A stretch of DNA of 14,888 bases from Microcaldota archaeon (GTDB lineage: Archaea > Micrarchaeota > Micrarchaeia > Norongarragalinales > UBA8480), in NCBI GenBank assembly GCA_023247085.1, contig JAHFHC010000024.1, positions 1 to 14,888 on the forward strand, in the 5' to 3' direction. Under the pieces are notes generated by a model. The model did no database searches. It was not told the origin of the DNA and saw only the letters and a program-made list of their open reading frames with translations. Position numbers and translations under genes: made by a program. This document shows, piece after piece, positions 1 through 8,174 of this stretch; positions within the stretch are counted from its first letter, which is position 1, and every line of letters begins with the position of its first letter.

Positions 1-256
1 TAACACGTTTGTCATTGTGTCAGCCTTCTTGGATTTTTCAAAACCCCCTTGGAAGAGGACTTGATTACTTGAAAAACCCACTTAACTTTTTTTTGAACAC
101 AGTGCAAATGAATGCACAACGCGTCCACACAAAAAACATAAAAAAATAATTTCAACAAACTATCTTTCTTTTTCCGAATTTTTTCTTTTTGGGCTGAATG
201 AGCATCGCTCTTGAGCGATGACTCAGTCATTTTGCTTTTCAGCAAAATGCTGAAGA
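1..256 (-). other. 16S-23S internal spacer, part after tRNA-Ala
   Basis: This stretch lies downstream of tRNA-Ala in the rRNA transcript, and no 23S start was recognised in it. It holds three consecutive perfect hairpins: CATCGCTC/GAGCGATG at 203-220, ATGAC/GTCAT at 218-230 and CATTTTGC/GCAAAATG at 228-249. Nearer the window edge a weaker pairing GGGTTTTTCA/TGAAAAATCC lies around 31-85. Two copies of the AAAAGAAAA-type purine tract, read on the transcribed strand, lie at 162-174 and 179-190. These match the unpaired arm of the module found in the introns. A 77-codon open frame here has no recognisable protein character and is not called. Confidence 0.6.
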
Positions 257-283
257 CTTTTTCTTTTTCGTAAAAAGAAAAAG
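257..283 (-). repeat. CTTTTTCTTTTT hairpin in rRNA spacer
   Basis: A perfect 12-bp inverted repeat, CTTTTTCTTTTT and AAAAAGAAAAAG, with a 3-base loop starts 7 bases after the 3' end of tRNA-Ala. It is the same hairpin that sits inside the tRNA and 16S introns, but here it is outside any recognised RNA gene. Two more AAAAGAAAA-type tracts follow further down the transcript. It could belong to a further excised segment of the spacer, to a processing signal, or to a copy of a small element. Confidence 0.8.
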
Positions 284-304
284 GGTTTCATGGACTCGAC
301 GGGA

Positions 305-449
305 TATTCCGCGCCATGCCTTTTCTTTTCTAAAGAAAAGGCCAGGCGTGGCCAAAAGAAATGAAAACTATTTCATCATTATGGCACATTGCCTTTTCTT
401 TTTAGCGCCTCGCCAGGGTCTCAAACGAACACGTTTGCGGACCAGGCCT
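305..449 (-). other. tRNA-Ala intron 2, T-loop (59/60), 145 nt
   Basis: The exon reads GCGGG-TTCAAA up to 450 and resumes with T-CCCGT at 304. The 5' bulge AAA (451-449) and 3' bulge TAT (306-304), each cut after the second base, give TTCAAAT. The central helix is imperfect (TTC/GAA plus an A-G mismatch), so the exact ends are less certain than for the other introns. Inside are CAAACG/CGTTTG (422-437), ATGAAA/TTTCAT (361-376), the CCTTTTCTTT/AAAGAAAAGG hairpin (319-341) and a free copy of the purine arm (391-405). It is the longest intron in the window, more than twice the size of most others. Confidence 0.75.
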
Positions 450-471
450 TTTGAACCCGCGACCTCCTGCT

Positions 472-533
472 TTTTTGAAAAAGAATTTTTTTCTTTTCGT
501 CAACGTTTTCTTTTTGTAAAAAGAAAAGGTTGT
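472..533 (-). other. tRNA-Ala intron 1, anticodon loop (37/38), 62 nt
   Basis: This is a canonical BHB. The outer helix is the anticodon stem CCTGC/GCAGG and the 4-bp central helix is TTTG/CAAA. The bulges are CAA (535-533) and AAA (473-471), cut after the second base. Most of the intron folds as CAAC-(C)-TTTTCTTTTT paired with AAAAAGAAAA-(C)-GTTG (501-532). A second purine tract (489-498) forms a small hairpin, GAAAAGAA with TTCTTTTTC. Confidence 0.88.
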
Positions 534-585
534 TGCAAAGCAGGCGCGCTACCACTGCGCTACGAGCCCATACTTGTAATTTTTT

Positions 586-673
586 TAGGAAAACCAATTG
601 TCGAAAATACTCAGTTGTGTAATATACCAGGTTGAATTGAAAGATACGAAAATAGAGTCAAAACTCTCTTGCG
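586..673 (-). other. 16S trailer arm of the rRNA processing stem
   Basis: Between the 16S 3' end and tRNA-Ala, several segments are complementary, in nested order, to the 16S leader. The stretch 586-599 is a perfect 14-nt reverse complement of 2440-2453. Further similarity runs on to about 660 (TATACC..GGTTGA, GATACGA, GTCAA), matching the leader down to about 2378. Alternative short pairings also exist: ACTCAGTTG at 609-617 with 2343-2351, AAACTCT at 661-667 with 2328-2334, and CTTGCG at 668-673 with 2310-2315. Archaeal pre-16S is excised from such a leader-trailer stem by the BHB endonuclease. Confidence 0.75.
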
Positions 674-712
674 CTTCCTATTACTGTTAGTCTTCCAAAA
701 TTAAAAAAATTT

Positions 713-2267
<1,555 letters not shown>

Positions 2268-2270
2268 TGA

Positions 2271-2294
2271 GGAATGCAGAACAAACTGCATTCC
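2271..2294 (-). other. Hairpin just before the 16S 5' end
   Basis: A perfect 9-bp inverted repeat, GGAATGCAG with CTGCATTCC and a 6-base loop, lies 3 bases outside the predicted 5' end of 16S, inside the processing stem. It may help define the mature 5' end. Confidence 0.65.
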
Positions 2295-2309
2295 CATTCT
2301 ATTCTGAGT

Positions 2310-2453
2310 CGCAAGTACCTCAACAACAGAGTTTGCACTCTGCAACTGAGTTACTTTTGTTAGGAATTGAAATTAACTGGGTTGACACTTTTCTCGTATT
2401 TATTTTCTCAACCGTATACTACTAATTTTGCGTATTTCTAATTGGTTTTCCTA
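2310..2453 (-). other. 16S leader arm of the rRNA processing stem
   Basis: In transcript sense the leader opens with TAGGAAAACCAATT (2453-2440), the exact complement of a 14-nt segment just before tRNA-Ala. It continues with interrupted complementarity to about 2378. Nearer to 16S it holds AACTCAGTTG (2352-2343), a small hairpin CAGAGT/ACTCTG, and CTTGCG (2315-2310), each with a complement in the trailer in nested order. The bulges that the splicing endonuclease would cut were not located with certainty. Confidence 0.75.
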
Positions 2454-2756
2454 CGTCAAACTCAAGACAGAAACCATAACCGAAGTCATGGAGCTTAGTC
2501 TGTTTATTCAAGTTTCCATTCATTAATCTAAATGCAAAAACTTTGCGTAAAATCCACTAAAGGAATTGTATTCAAATTTTTTTGCACTAAAACTGGGATA
2601 CCTTTCGGTCTCACCTGGTTTTAAGATGTAACTACGACTGCATTTACCCCAATAAGTCAAATTGACCAGAAAGCCAATAGACAGGATATTTGTACGTAGT
2701 AAAATAGCAGCGCTAAAAAGCACTGATAAGCTTACTTATTGACTTTAAAATCCTAT
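2454..2756 (-). other. Region upstream of the rRNA operon, no confident gene
   Basis: The interval between the end of the 95-aa membrane protein gene and the paired 16S leader should contain the rRNA promoter on the minus strand. AT-rich TATA-like stretches are present, but none stands out. A 66-codon frame on the minus strand (2523-2723) has no recognised domain or ribosome-binding site and ends close to the processing stem. It is left uncalled. Confidence 0.45.
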
Positions 2757-3044
2757 TTAAACCTTCCGGGCATTTCGCCCTCGGAGAAATGAATGCTTCC
2801 ATTGGTCTTTAAACAACGACAATGACAGCGTCGAGAGTAGGAATCCGATAGTTGGGACAATTGCGTTGGTGAATGGGTTTGAAATTCCAACTGACCACAT
2901 GAATATAACTATTACAAAATAAGTTAGAATTGCGATTATCGCTTTTCTTTCGCGACTAGTTTCCCATTGTTTGTCAAGTTCAACGCGTTTATTGCGTTGT
3001 TTTAGTTCGGTGATTTCTTTTTCTAGTTGGGAAATAGTCGCCAT
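2757..3044 (-). CDS. Small membrane protein with N-terminal coiled coil
   Basis: This 95-aa protein starts with a charged helix likely to form a coiled coil (about residues 1-32, LEKEITELKQRNKRVELDKQ). Two hydrophobic segments follow, about 35-53 and 58-78, and a basic tail (KDQWKHSFLRGRNARKV) probably faces the cytoplasm. The pattern DKQWETS..RK..IAILTYFVI....NPF.NAIVPT.GFLLSTLSL resembles a small uncharacterised family that I recall from bacteria and archaea with small genomes; that is memory, not a search. The ATG lies 1 nt after the stop of the preceding gene, so the two are surely co-transcribed and probably coupled in translation. Function unknown. Confidence 0.85.
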   Translation of the reverse strand: MATISQLEKEITELKQRNKRVELDKQWETSRERKAIIAILTYFVIVIFMWSVGISNPFTNAIVPTIGFLLSTLSLSLFKDQWKHSFLRGRNARKV

Positions 3045-3045
3045 T

Positions 3046-3447
3046 CTATCGGCCTAGTTGTTTTAGTTTAGCTTGGTTTTGTTGAAGCTTATCTTTTGCC
3101 GCTTGCACTATTTTTTTGTATTCAGCGACTTTGATTTTTTTCTTTAAGTATTTTTTCTTGGCTTTTTTGATTGTTTGGTCAAGCAACAAGTTTTCAAGTC
3201 TGAGTTCGCGTTCTTGTACGATTATCTCATCTTCAGAATAATCTGGTGCTTCTTCAATGTACGCAACTGGTTTCTTCAAAATTATTCGAGTGAATAGCAA
3301 GTAAAAGAAAATTATGGCTAAGAGTACAATTATCACATTAAGTAAAAATGGCACATCAAAGTTAGGACTAAGTAGAAACGGCATGGACAAAACGAAGTCG
3401 AATAGCATGTTAAATGGAAAGCAAATAGAGAATAAAAACGTAATCAA
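3046..3447 (-). CDS. Membrane protein with Lys-rich coiled-coil tail
   Basis: This 133-aa protein has a hydrophobic N-terminal half with membrane segments at about 5-28 and 35-55, followed by a long charged C-terminal helix. An acidic stretch (EEAPDYSEDE) comes first, then a Lys/Gln-rich coiled coil (KKAKKKYLKKKIKVAEYKKIVQAAKDKL). The first possible start is a TTG. The next in-frame ATG (3406-3408) would remove 13 residues, and neither has a clear ribosome-binding site. The tail could bind nucleic acid or a partner protein, but this is a guess. It forms a tight pair with the 95-aa coiled-coil membrane protein after it, and both may work in one membrane complex. Confidence 0.8.
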   Translation of the reverse strand: MITFLFSICFPFNMLFDFVLSMPFLLSPNFDVPFLLNVIIVLLAIIFFYLLFTRIILKKPVAYIEEAPDYSEDEIIVQERELRLENLLLDQTIKKAKKKYLKKKIKVAEYKKIVQAAKDKLQQNQAKLKQLGR

Positions 3448-3490
3448 AAGATTTTAGGTCGAAAAATGGCTCGCTTGTTTTAAGTTTGCT

Positions 3491-4042
3491 TTAAGTTTTT
3501 TTAATTAAGTATAATCCAAATAACGCCGTGAAAATTAAGTTTAGGTAAATAAACACTCGTTCGATGCCGCCTTGGCCAAGTCCAAAAAAGTTGTTCGTTA
3601 TTAACAGTAAAAGTGCAACTGAAGAGACTAGCGCAATTAGTATGGAAGTGAGATTGAACGGCTTGGGCAGCATTTCATACGTAGACATAACTGCTAGAAT
3701 AGATAAGATAAACGCCGTTCCGGAAATTATCGCGTGCAATGGCTGATTGTCCAATGGAAATAGCGCAACGCCGATTCCGCAAACCCCAATTGCCGCAATT
3801 AACAAGGCAAATCGTTTTGTAGTGCTAATTGAATAGAGAAGTAACGCCGACAGAATTAAAGCCGAACTCAAGATTATAAGTGAAGTGTTGAACAACGCTG
3901 CGGTTTCGCCAACTCCAAGTTCACTTATGAAACTATCGTAAATGCTGTAACCTGGAATCATTGACTGTGCAATGAATATAACTATGAAAAACTGCAGTGT
4001 AGAGGCAAAAAGTAATGCACCTGCAAGTCCAGCTTTTTTCAT
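3491..4042 (-). CDS. DUF998-family membrane protein
   Basis: This 183-aa protein has six predicted membrane helices, at about 5-27, 50-70, 76-96, 103-121, 130-150 and 163-180. The signature MIPGYSIYDSFISELGVGETAALFN after the first helix, LFPLDNQPLHAIISGTAF in the middle, and GGIERVFIYLN before the last helix fit the DUF998 family. Its members are integral membrane proteins of unknown function in bacteria and archaea. Length and helix count are normal. It starts 37 nt after the metalloprotease gene on the same strand and could be read from the same transcript. No Shine-Dalgarno sequence is visible ahead of the ATG. Confidence 0.85.
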   Translation of the reverse strand: MKKAGLAGALLFASTLQFFIVIFIAQSMIPGYSIYDSFISELGVGETAALFNTSLIILSSALILSALLLYSISTTKRFALLIAAIGVCGIGVALFPLDNQPLHAIISGTAFILSILAVMSTYEMLPKPFNLTSILIALVSSVALLLLITNNFFGLGQGGIERVFIYLNLIFTALFGLYLIKKT

Positions 4043-4079
4043 ATTTGTATCATAGATCGTATTAGGATTAGCTTAGTGT

Positions 4080-6665
4080 TTATTTCTTTAGTAGAAGATA
4101 AGCTATTCCTGCCACAACTAAAACTCCAACTATAATTACTATTACAATTATTAGCCCGAGGATTTCAAATGGAAAGCCGGAAAGGAAGCTAAGTAAACCA
4201 CTGGGATTTTCTTGGCTTAACGGCGAGTATGGAATTGTTAAGTTCGAACCGCTGATGCTAGTTGAATTTGGAAGTGTAGATGAAGCTCCGCTTTGCGTTG
4301 CAACTCGTATAGTTTCCGTACACGCGTCGCCGATGAAGTCATGGTTTGAATCAAGTTGATTGGGATTAGCAACGGCTGGGCAGTTGTCCAAGTCATCCAC
4401 TACGCCATCGCTATCTCGGTCAGAACAACCTTCATCTATTCTACCGTTTCCGTCATTGTCTTGGCCGTCACATGCTTCGCCTAGAAAGGGATACCTTGGA
4501 GGGAGTTGTTCGCTTTCCGCTGACGCTAACCCTAAATTGGCGCGTATGTCACTTAGCTCAGTGCAGTTGCCTTGCATGTTGCCCAGCCTAACTAAATTAT
4601 TTTCAGTTAAATTATCTTCTATTCCATATCCAGGACAGCCAATTTGCAGCACTATTTTATTCCAGTCTTTTCTGCCTTCAAGTAAATCCAATGGACCGGT
4701 GTTGTTGAACGGATCATCGTAATATCCGTTTACGCTGACTGTTGGCGAGCCGCCTATTCTTCCATCGCAGTCCCAGTCGACGGGTGAATTATTTAGTACA
4801 AACCACACTATCATGTTTTTGTTGTTCTTTGTAGAAACGTACATTACATCAGGGGCTATGCCGTGGCCAGTGTCGAAACATGAGTAGTATGAAGCTGCTT
4901 GTTGTTCTGTTGACCGTAATCCTTGTGCTTCGTTTAACCCAGTTGACTCGTCTAAATCTGAAAGATCTTCATTTGAATAATCTAATTTATAGTTCAATTT
5001 ACCAGTTGAGATATTGAAGTACGGCACCCCGTTAAACTGGAAATGGTAGTTCATTACACTGCGATAATTTGGCTTAAAATGCGTATTGTCATACTGTAAT
5101 TCTTTATCCTGTCGCCCACCGTGTCCAAGTTGTAAAGTATGGCCAAATTCATGCATTAGAGTTCCAGATTGTGCCGCTATCGTGTCATTAACAGGCAGTG
5201 CTACAAAAAAGTTACCGCCAACTTCAGCTTGTCCAGATGAATCATTGCGCTGGTGCACGAATATACCCCAGTGGAAAATCCCAATGCGGTTCTTGTCAAA
5301 ATTTGCCTTTTTAATGTCAAATAAATACTTGTTTCCATTTGCTAGGTAGTTTGGTTTTTCATCAGGATTGATAAACTTAAACTCACTCCACGCAGCATTA
5401 GGCTGCTCTCTTACTTGGTTTCCTCCGCCCCATTGGCCAACATCTACATGTAATCGAATTTCTTTGTTTGCAAATGCGTTTACAACGCGTTGAATAGCTG
5501 CATTTTCTGGCTTGTGCGAGTGAGATGCATTTGCAGCCATCCAATCTATTTCAAGGAATAGATCTCGCTTTAACGGGTCACTTCCCATTGCCGGCAAGTC
5601 AACTACTTTATTTCCATTTTTGTAAACCCCATTCACTTCCCAGCCATCAAGCAAGCCATCACCATCAGTGTCGGGGTTGTTTGAATTAGTACCATACCTC
5701 GTTTCGTCAACATCTGTTAAGCCATCATTGTCAGAATCTTGTTCAATTGCTTCTTCTAATTTCTTCATTGCATTTGGCAACTCAATATTCCACGTTACCT
5801 TCCAAGGTCCATCATTTCCTAGAATCTTAACTGGAGTGGTTGTAACAAACGTAGTGAATTTCGCTTCTTGCGCACCTGAAATAGAAGTGACTTTGCCTTC
5901 AAACTCATTGCCATACGGCTCATTAGCAGTTAATTCACCGGATTGGCTGAACTTACTTGTGTCGAAGTCAAGTAAAGTAACTGGAAATTGAACTGGAATA
6001 GATTTTTTGCGAGTGTCAGTTGTACTTTCTGTGCTTCCATCACAAACTTGGCGGACGCCAGTGGCCGACTGGTGAACTGTAGTGATATACGTAACGTCAA
6101 CTGGAATTAGAATCTGGCCAGCAAGTGCAAATTCAGGTTTACCACTGAGGCCTTGCTTCTTGTAGGTTAAACGCAAGTCATACCCATTTAAGTGCGCTAC
6201 GTTTCCATTCGCATCTTTGCCATCATTAACATCTACAACTACGTCTAAATTTGAAATGAAGTCCTTGCCATTACCACTTACCGTAATTGAACGCGTGCAC
6301 TTTGGATCAGCATCATTTGAATCCTCTTGAAAACGCCACTCGACAGTACCGTTTAGCAGTTCAAATGCGCGGTCAGAATAGCGAGTCAAGTCACTTGAAG
6401 TGGGATCAATTTCCTTTAGCCTACCGCTTATTTTAAAAAATGCATTTTCAGTAAGCGTACCTGCACTAGTTTGTGAATTAAAAGGCACAGCAACAACACG
6501 AGTATAAACAAAATCCGTTGGTTTATCCGCAAGGGAAAAAATACGTTGAACATTAGCTAACGTATCTGCGGCGGTATCTGGAGAAGATGAGTCAGAAAAT
6601 TGTTCTAAAGCAGCGGCATATTGCAAAAACAACAACATCACTAAGCTAAAGAAAACTAGTTTCAT
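4080..6665 (-). CDS. Exported, membrane-anchored metzincin-like metalloprotease
   Basis: This 861-aa protein has a signal peptide (about 1-20, ending AAALEQ) and a C-terminal membrane helix (about 833-858) with a short LLLKK tail, so the bulk lies outside the cell. A beta-rich N-terminal region (25-300) is followed by Ca-binding Asp repeats (DSDNDGLTD about 310-318, DTDGDGLLD about 332-340). A protease-like domain then has RDLFLEIDWM (368-376), zinc motif HEFGHTLQLGH (505-515) and Met-turn SVMNY (536-540). After it come DGQDNDGNGRIDEGC (733-747) and a thrombospondin-type Asp repeat (749-782), then a Ser/Thr/Pro-rich stalk. The usual metzincin Gly in HExxHxxGxxH is Gln here. A TATA-like TTTATAC lies about 30 nt before the start. 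Substrate unknown; a cell-surface or predatory/symbiotic role would be inference. Confidence 0.9.
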   Translation of the reverse strand: MKLVFFSLVMLLFLQYAAALEQFSDSSSPDTAADTLANVQRIFSLADKPTDFVYTRVVAVPFNSQTSAGTLTENAFFKISGRLKEIDPTSSDLTRYSDRAFELLNGTVEWRFQEDSNDADPKCTRSITVSGNGKDFISNLDVVVDVNDGKDANGNVAHLNGYDLRLTYKKQGLSGKPEFALAGQILIPVDVTYITTVHQSATGVRQVCDGSTESTTDTRKKSIPVQFPVTLLDFDTSKFSQSGELTANEPYGNEFEGKVTSISGAQEAKFTTFVTTTPVKILGNDGPWKVTWNIELPNAMKKLEEAIEQDSDNDGLTDVDETRYGTNSNNPDTDGDGLLDGWEVNGVYKNGNKVVDLPAMGSDPLKRDLFLEIDWMAANASHSHKPENAAIQRVVNAFANKEIRLHVDVGQWGGGNQVREQPNAAWSEFKFINPDEKPNYLANGNKYLFDIKKANFDKNRIGIFHWGIFVHQRNDSSGQAEVGGNFFVALPVNDTIAAQSGTLMHEFGHTLQLGHGGRQDKELQYDNTHFKPNYRSVMNYHFQFNGVPYFNISTGKLNYKLDYSNEDLSDLDESTGLNEAQGLRSTEQQAASYYSCFDTGHGIAPDVMYVSTKNNKNMIVWFVLNNSPVDWDCDGRIGGSPTVSVNGYYDDPFNNTGPLDLLEGRKDWNKIVLQIGCPGYGIEDNLTENNLVRLGNMQGNCTELSDIRANLGLASAESEQLPPRYPFLGEACDGQDNDGNGRIDEGCSDRDSDGVVDDLDNCPAVANPNQLDSNHDFIGDACTETIRVATQSGASSTLPNSTSISGSNLTIPYSPLSQENPSGLLSFLSGFPFEILGLIIVIVIIVGVLVVAGIAYLLLKK

Positions 6666-6792
6666 AAATGAACAATAAAGAAATGAACCGGGAGTATAAA
6701 AAAAGAGGGGGTAACTTCGCTGTTTTTTATTAAAAGGTAGAAGTTATAAGCTAGCTGTTTCCAAATTATGTTTACCGATAATGGTGATTTTA

Positions 6793-6984
6793 ATGAAAGG
6801 TAAAGTAAAAATGTTTAACGCTGCACGTGGTTTTGGATTTATCACTGGCGAAGACGGTAAAGACGCGTACGTACACACTTCAGAAGTTGAAGGTGGCGTT
6901 GCACTCGCAATGGGCGACTCAGTTGAATACGAAGTTGAACAAGGCGAACGCGGATTACGCGCAAAGAAAGTAAAGAAAGTCTAA
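6793..6984 (+). CDS. Cold-shock domain protein
   Basis: This 63-aa single-domain nucleic-acid-binding protein covers the whole cold-shock beta-barrel. It begins KGKVKMFNAARGFGFIT, with RNP1 as RGFGFI and RNP2 as AYVH (usually VFVH). The acidic loop and the basic end RAKKVKKV complete it. Such proteins bind single-stranded RNA and act as RNA chaperones. I place the start at the second ATG (6793) because GGTGAT (6783-6788), the complement of the 16S 3' end, lies 4 nt before it. That motif overlaps the upstream in-frame ATG at 6781. A TATA-like TTATAAG lies near 6744. The gene is divergent from the metalloprotease gene and shares a 127-nt promoter region with it. Confidence 0.93.
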   Translation: MKGKVKMFNAARGFGFITGEDGKDAYVHTSEVEGGVALAMGDSVEYEVEQGERGLRAKKVKKV

Positions 6985-7002
6985 AAAAATAAAAAAACGA
7001 AT

Positions 7003-7290
7003 TGTTACGAAAAAGTCCAAAAGATATTTAGACACTTCTAACATGACCTAGCGCTAGCTTAGCAAAAGTAACCCACAGGCAACCCCCATAAAGGTCTTTT
7101 CCACATTAGCCCCGAAATTATTTTCGCAAGCAGCCGTATTGCCTGGGGCTTAATCTTACATTTTTCGGCGATAGCCCCAAAACCATATCTACCTTCACGA
7201 TTAGCCTAGCTCAACATCAGCGACGTCAAAGGACGTAGCATCTCCTTTTGCGACTCCCACGAGCGGGACAGCACCGAACCTAAATCGAAT
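7003..7290. ncRNA. Candidate structured non-coding RNA
   Basis: Between the cold-shock gene and the Rieske gene there is no usable open frame. The sequence is visibly richer in G and C than its flanks and dense in inverted repeats. These include AGCCCC/GGGGCT (7114-7152) enclosing CGAAA/TTTCG and GCAA/TTGC, a competing TAGCCCC partner near 7172, AAAGGA/TCCTTT (about 7229-7246) and TCCC/GGGA (about 7255-7268). On the minus strand it would end at a run of T (6984-7000), as archaeal transcripts often do. I could not match it to SRP RNA, RNase P RNA or 5S rRNA by their conserved motifs. Strand and ends are uncertain. Confidence 0.35.
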
Positions 7291-7342
7291 AGACTGAAAT
7301 TAATCAGAAGAAGGATTAAGAGGGAGAATATAATTAGGTTAT

Positions 7343-7660
7343 ATGAATCATTTAGGTATGGTAACTGTCTCAATTGAAAAGCCGGATCTTAAACCAGGCG
7401 CACAACGTTGTGTCACCATTAAGAACAAAAAATTTTCTCTTGTTAATATTGAAGGAAGATACTACTGCATAGATAACGTTTGTACTCATGCAGGGGGTCC
7501 ACTTTGTGAAGGAAAAATAGACAAATTTACCGTAGTCTGCCCATGGCACGGTTCGGCTTTTGATTGTAGAGACGGCAAAGTAACAACAGGGCCTGCAACA
7601 GAACCGATTAAAACTTACAGCGTGAAGGAAAAAAACGGGAAGCTATTCATTGATATCTGA
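7343..7660 (+). CDS. Rieske-type [2Fe-2S] ferredoxin
   Basis: This 105-aa soluble protein has one Rieske domain. CTHAGGPL and CPWHGSAF give the two Cys and two His ligands of the cluster in the spacing typical of dioxygenase-type Rieske ferredoxins (CxH, then CxxH). There is no signal peptide or membrane segment. These small proteins carry electrons to an oxygenase or reductase, and no partner enzyme is in the window. An alternative start is the ATG at 7358, losing five residues. Arg codons are often AGA here, unlike the CGN codons of the cold-shock gene before it, so acquisition by transfer is possible. The stop lies 9 nt before the next gene. Confidence 0.93.
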   Translation: MNHLGMVTVSIEKPDLKPGAQRCVTIKNKKFSLVNIEGRYYCIDNVCTHAGGPLCEGKIDKFTVVCPWHGSAFDCRDGKVTTGPATEPIKTYSVKEKNGKLFIDI

Positions 7661-7669
7661 GGTGTTGCT

Positions 7670-7999
7670 ATGAAGAAGTTTGATCCTTTGGAACCGTTTT
7701 CTAGTAAAAGATTATTAGATGAGGTTCTTAAAGAACTCAAAAATTTCAAATACAAATTGTATGGCCGGATTCCGCTAAAGTTTCACAGAGGAAAACCTAC
7801 GAAGTATGATTTTGATTTGAACCTTGGTCTCATGCATTTCACCGAATTAGATGCTATAGGCCTTAGCAGGATATTTCAAAAGATAAACAAGAAATGGGGA
7901 ACAAAGATGACTTTCTGTATATATCCCTCGAAAAAAAAATTCAGGGATATTATTATTAACATCCGCGGGTCTCCCAAGGCGCCATCTGAGCTGAGTTAA
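7670..7999 (+). CDS. Small protein of unknown function
   Basis: This 109-aa protein does not resemble any family I recognise. It is basic and soluble, with no membrane segment or signal peptide. It has an N-terminal amphipathic part (SSKRLLDEVLKELKNFKY), a middle strand-like stretch (KYDFDLNLGLMHFTELDAIGLSRIFQKI) and a C-terminal beta-like part (TKMTFCIYPSKKKFRDIIINIRG). A good Shine-Dalgarno sequence, GAGGTG, lies 6 nt before the ATG and overlaps the stop of the Rieske gene, so the two are a translationally coupled pair. Arg is mostly AGA/AGG, as in the Rieske gene. It might be a partner of the ferredoxin, but only the linkage says so. Confidence 0.8.
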   Translation: MKKFDPLEPFSSKRLLDEVLKELKNFKYKLYGRIPLKFHRGKPTKYDFDLNLGLMHFTELDAIGLSRIFQKINKKWGTKMTFCIYPSKKKFRDIIINIRGSPKAPSELS

Positions 8000-8132
8000 T
8001 ATGCCACTTAAGTTAATTCAATCTAAAACCTTACTCCCCTGAGATTATACTGTTCTGGTTCAAAGTAGACAATTCGATTGAATTCAAACCAACTATTTTA
8101 CGAAGGGTCAAATAAGTATGCAGGGGGAGAGA

Positions 8133-8168
8133 TTTTCACTCTCCGTTGGATATTTTTCCGACGGGTTT
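8133..8168 (-). other. tRNA-Leu intron 2, T-loop (59/60), 36 nt
   Basis: This is a canonical BHB once intron 1 has gone. The outer helix is the T-stem GAGAG/CTCTC and the central helix is TTCA/TGAA. The bulges are AAA (8170-8168) and AAT (8134-8132), cut after the second base. The intron body is a hairpin, CCGTCGG with CCAACGG (one mismatch). It has no CTTTTCTTTT module. Confidence 0.88.
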
Positions 8169-8174
8169 TTTGAA

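Larger units (their letters stand above)
291..569 (-). tRNA. tRNA-Ala(TGC), split by two introns
   Basis: This is the alanine tRNA of the rRNA operon, in the usual archaeal place between 16S and 23S. The acceptor stem is GGGCTCG (569-563) with CGAGTCC (298-292), and A73 is at 291. The anticodon TGC is at 537-535 in a TTTGCAA loop closed by CCTGC/GCAGG. The T-stem is GCGGG (460-456) with CCCGT (303-299). Exons 569-534, 471-450 and 304-291 join to a 72-nt tRNA with T-loop TTCAAAT. Introns occupy 472-533 (site 37/38) and 305-449 (site 59/60). No CCA is encoded. A standard tRNA scan that does not allow an intron in the T-loop would miss it or call it broken. Confidence 0.93.

Noticed and set aside
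12-245. 77-codon open frame on the minus strand
   Set aside because: It covers spacer hairpins and purine tracts of the rRNA operon and shows no protein-like character.
257-283. CTTTTTCTTTTT hairpins as intrinsic transcription terminators
   Set aside because: Most copies lie inside tRNA and 16S genes, which must be read through, and no T run follows on the transcribed strand as a release signal.
348-635. 95-codon open frame on the plus strand
   Set aside because: It runs antisense through tRNA-Ala and its introns; the frame is a by-product of the repeats.
2523-2723. 66-codon open frame on the minus strand
   Set aside because: No recognised domain, no ribosome-binding site, and it lies where the rRNA promoter is expected.
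7003-7290. SRP RNA, RNase P RNA or 5S rRNA
   Set aside because: Partial look-alikes (CCGAA..GTAAG..TAAGCCCC for 5S, GGAAAAGACC for RNase P) do not keep the spacing or partner motifs of those RNAs.
8127-8145. GAGAG-TGAAAAT-CTCTC as the real T-arm of tRNA-Leu, with one intron only
   Set aside because: The loop lacks the TTC of T-loops, whereas a two-intron reading with standard bulges restores TTCAAAT and matches the arrangement in tRNA-Pro.
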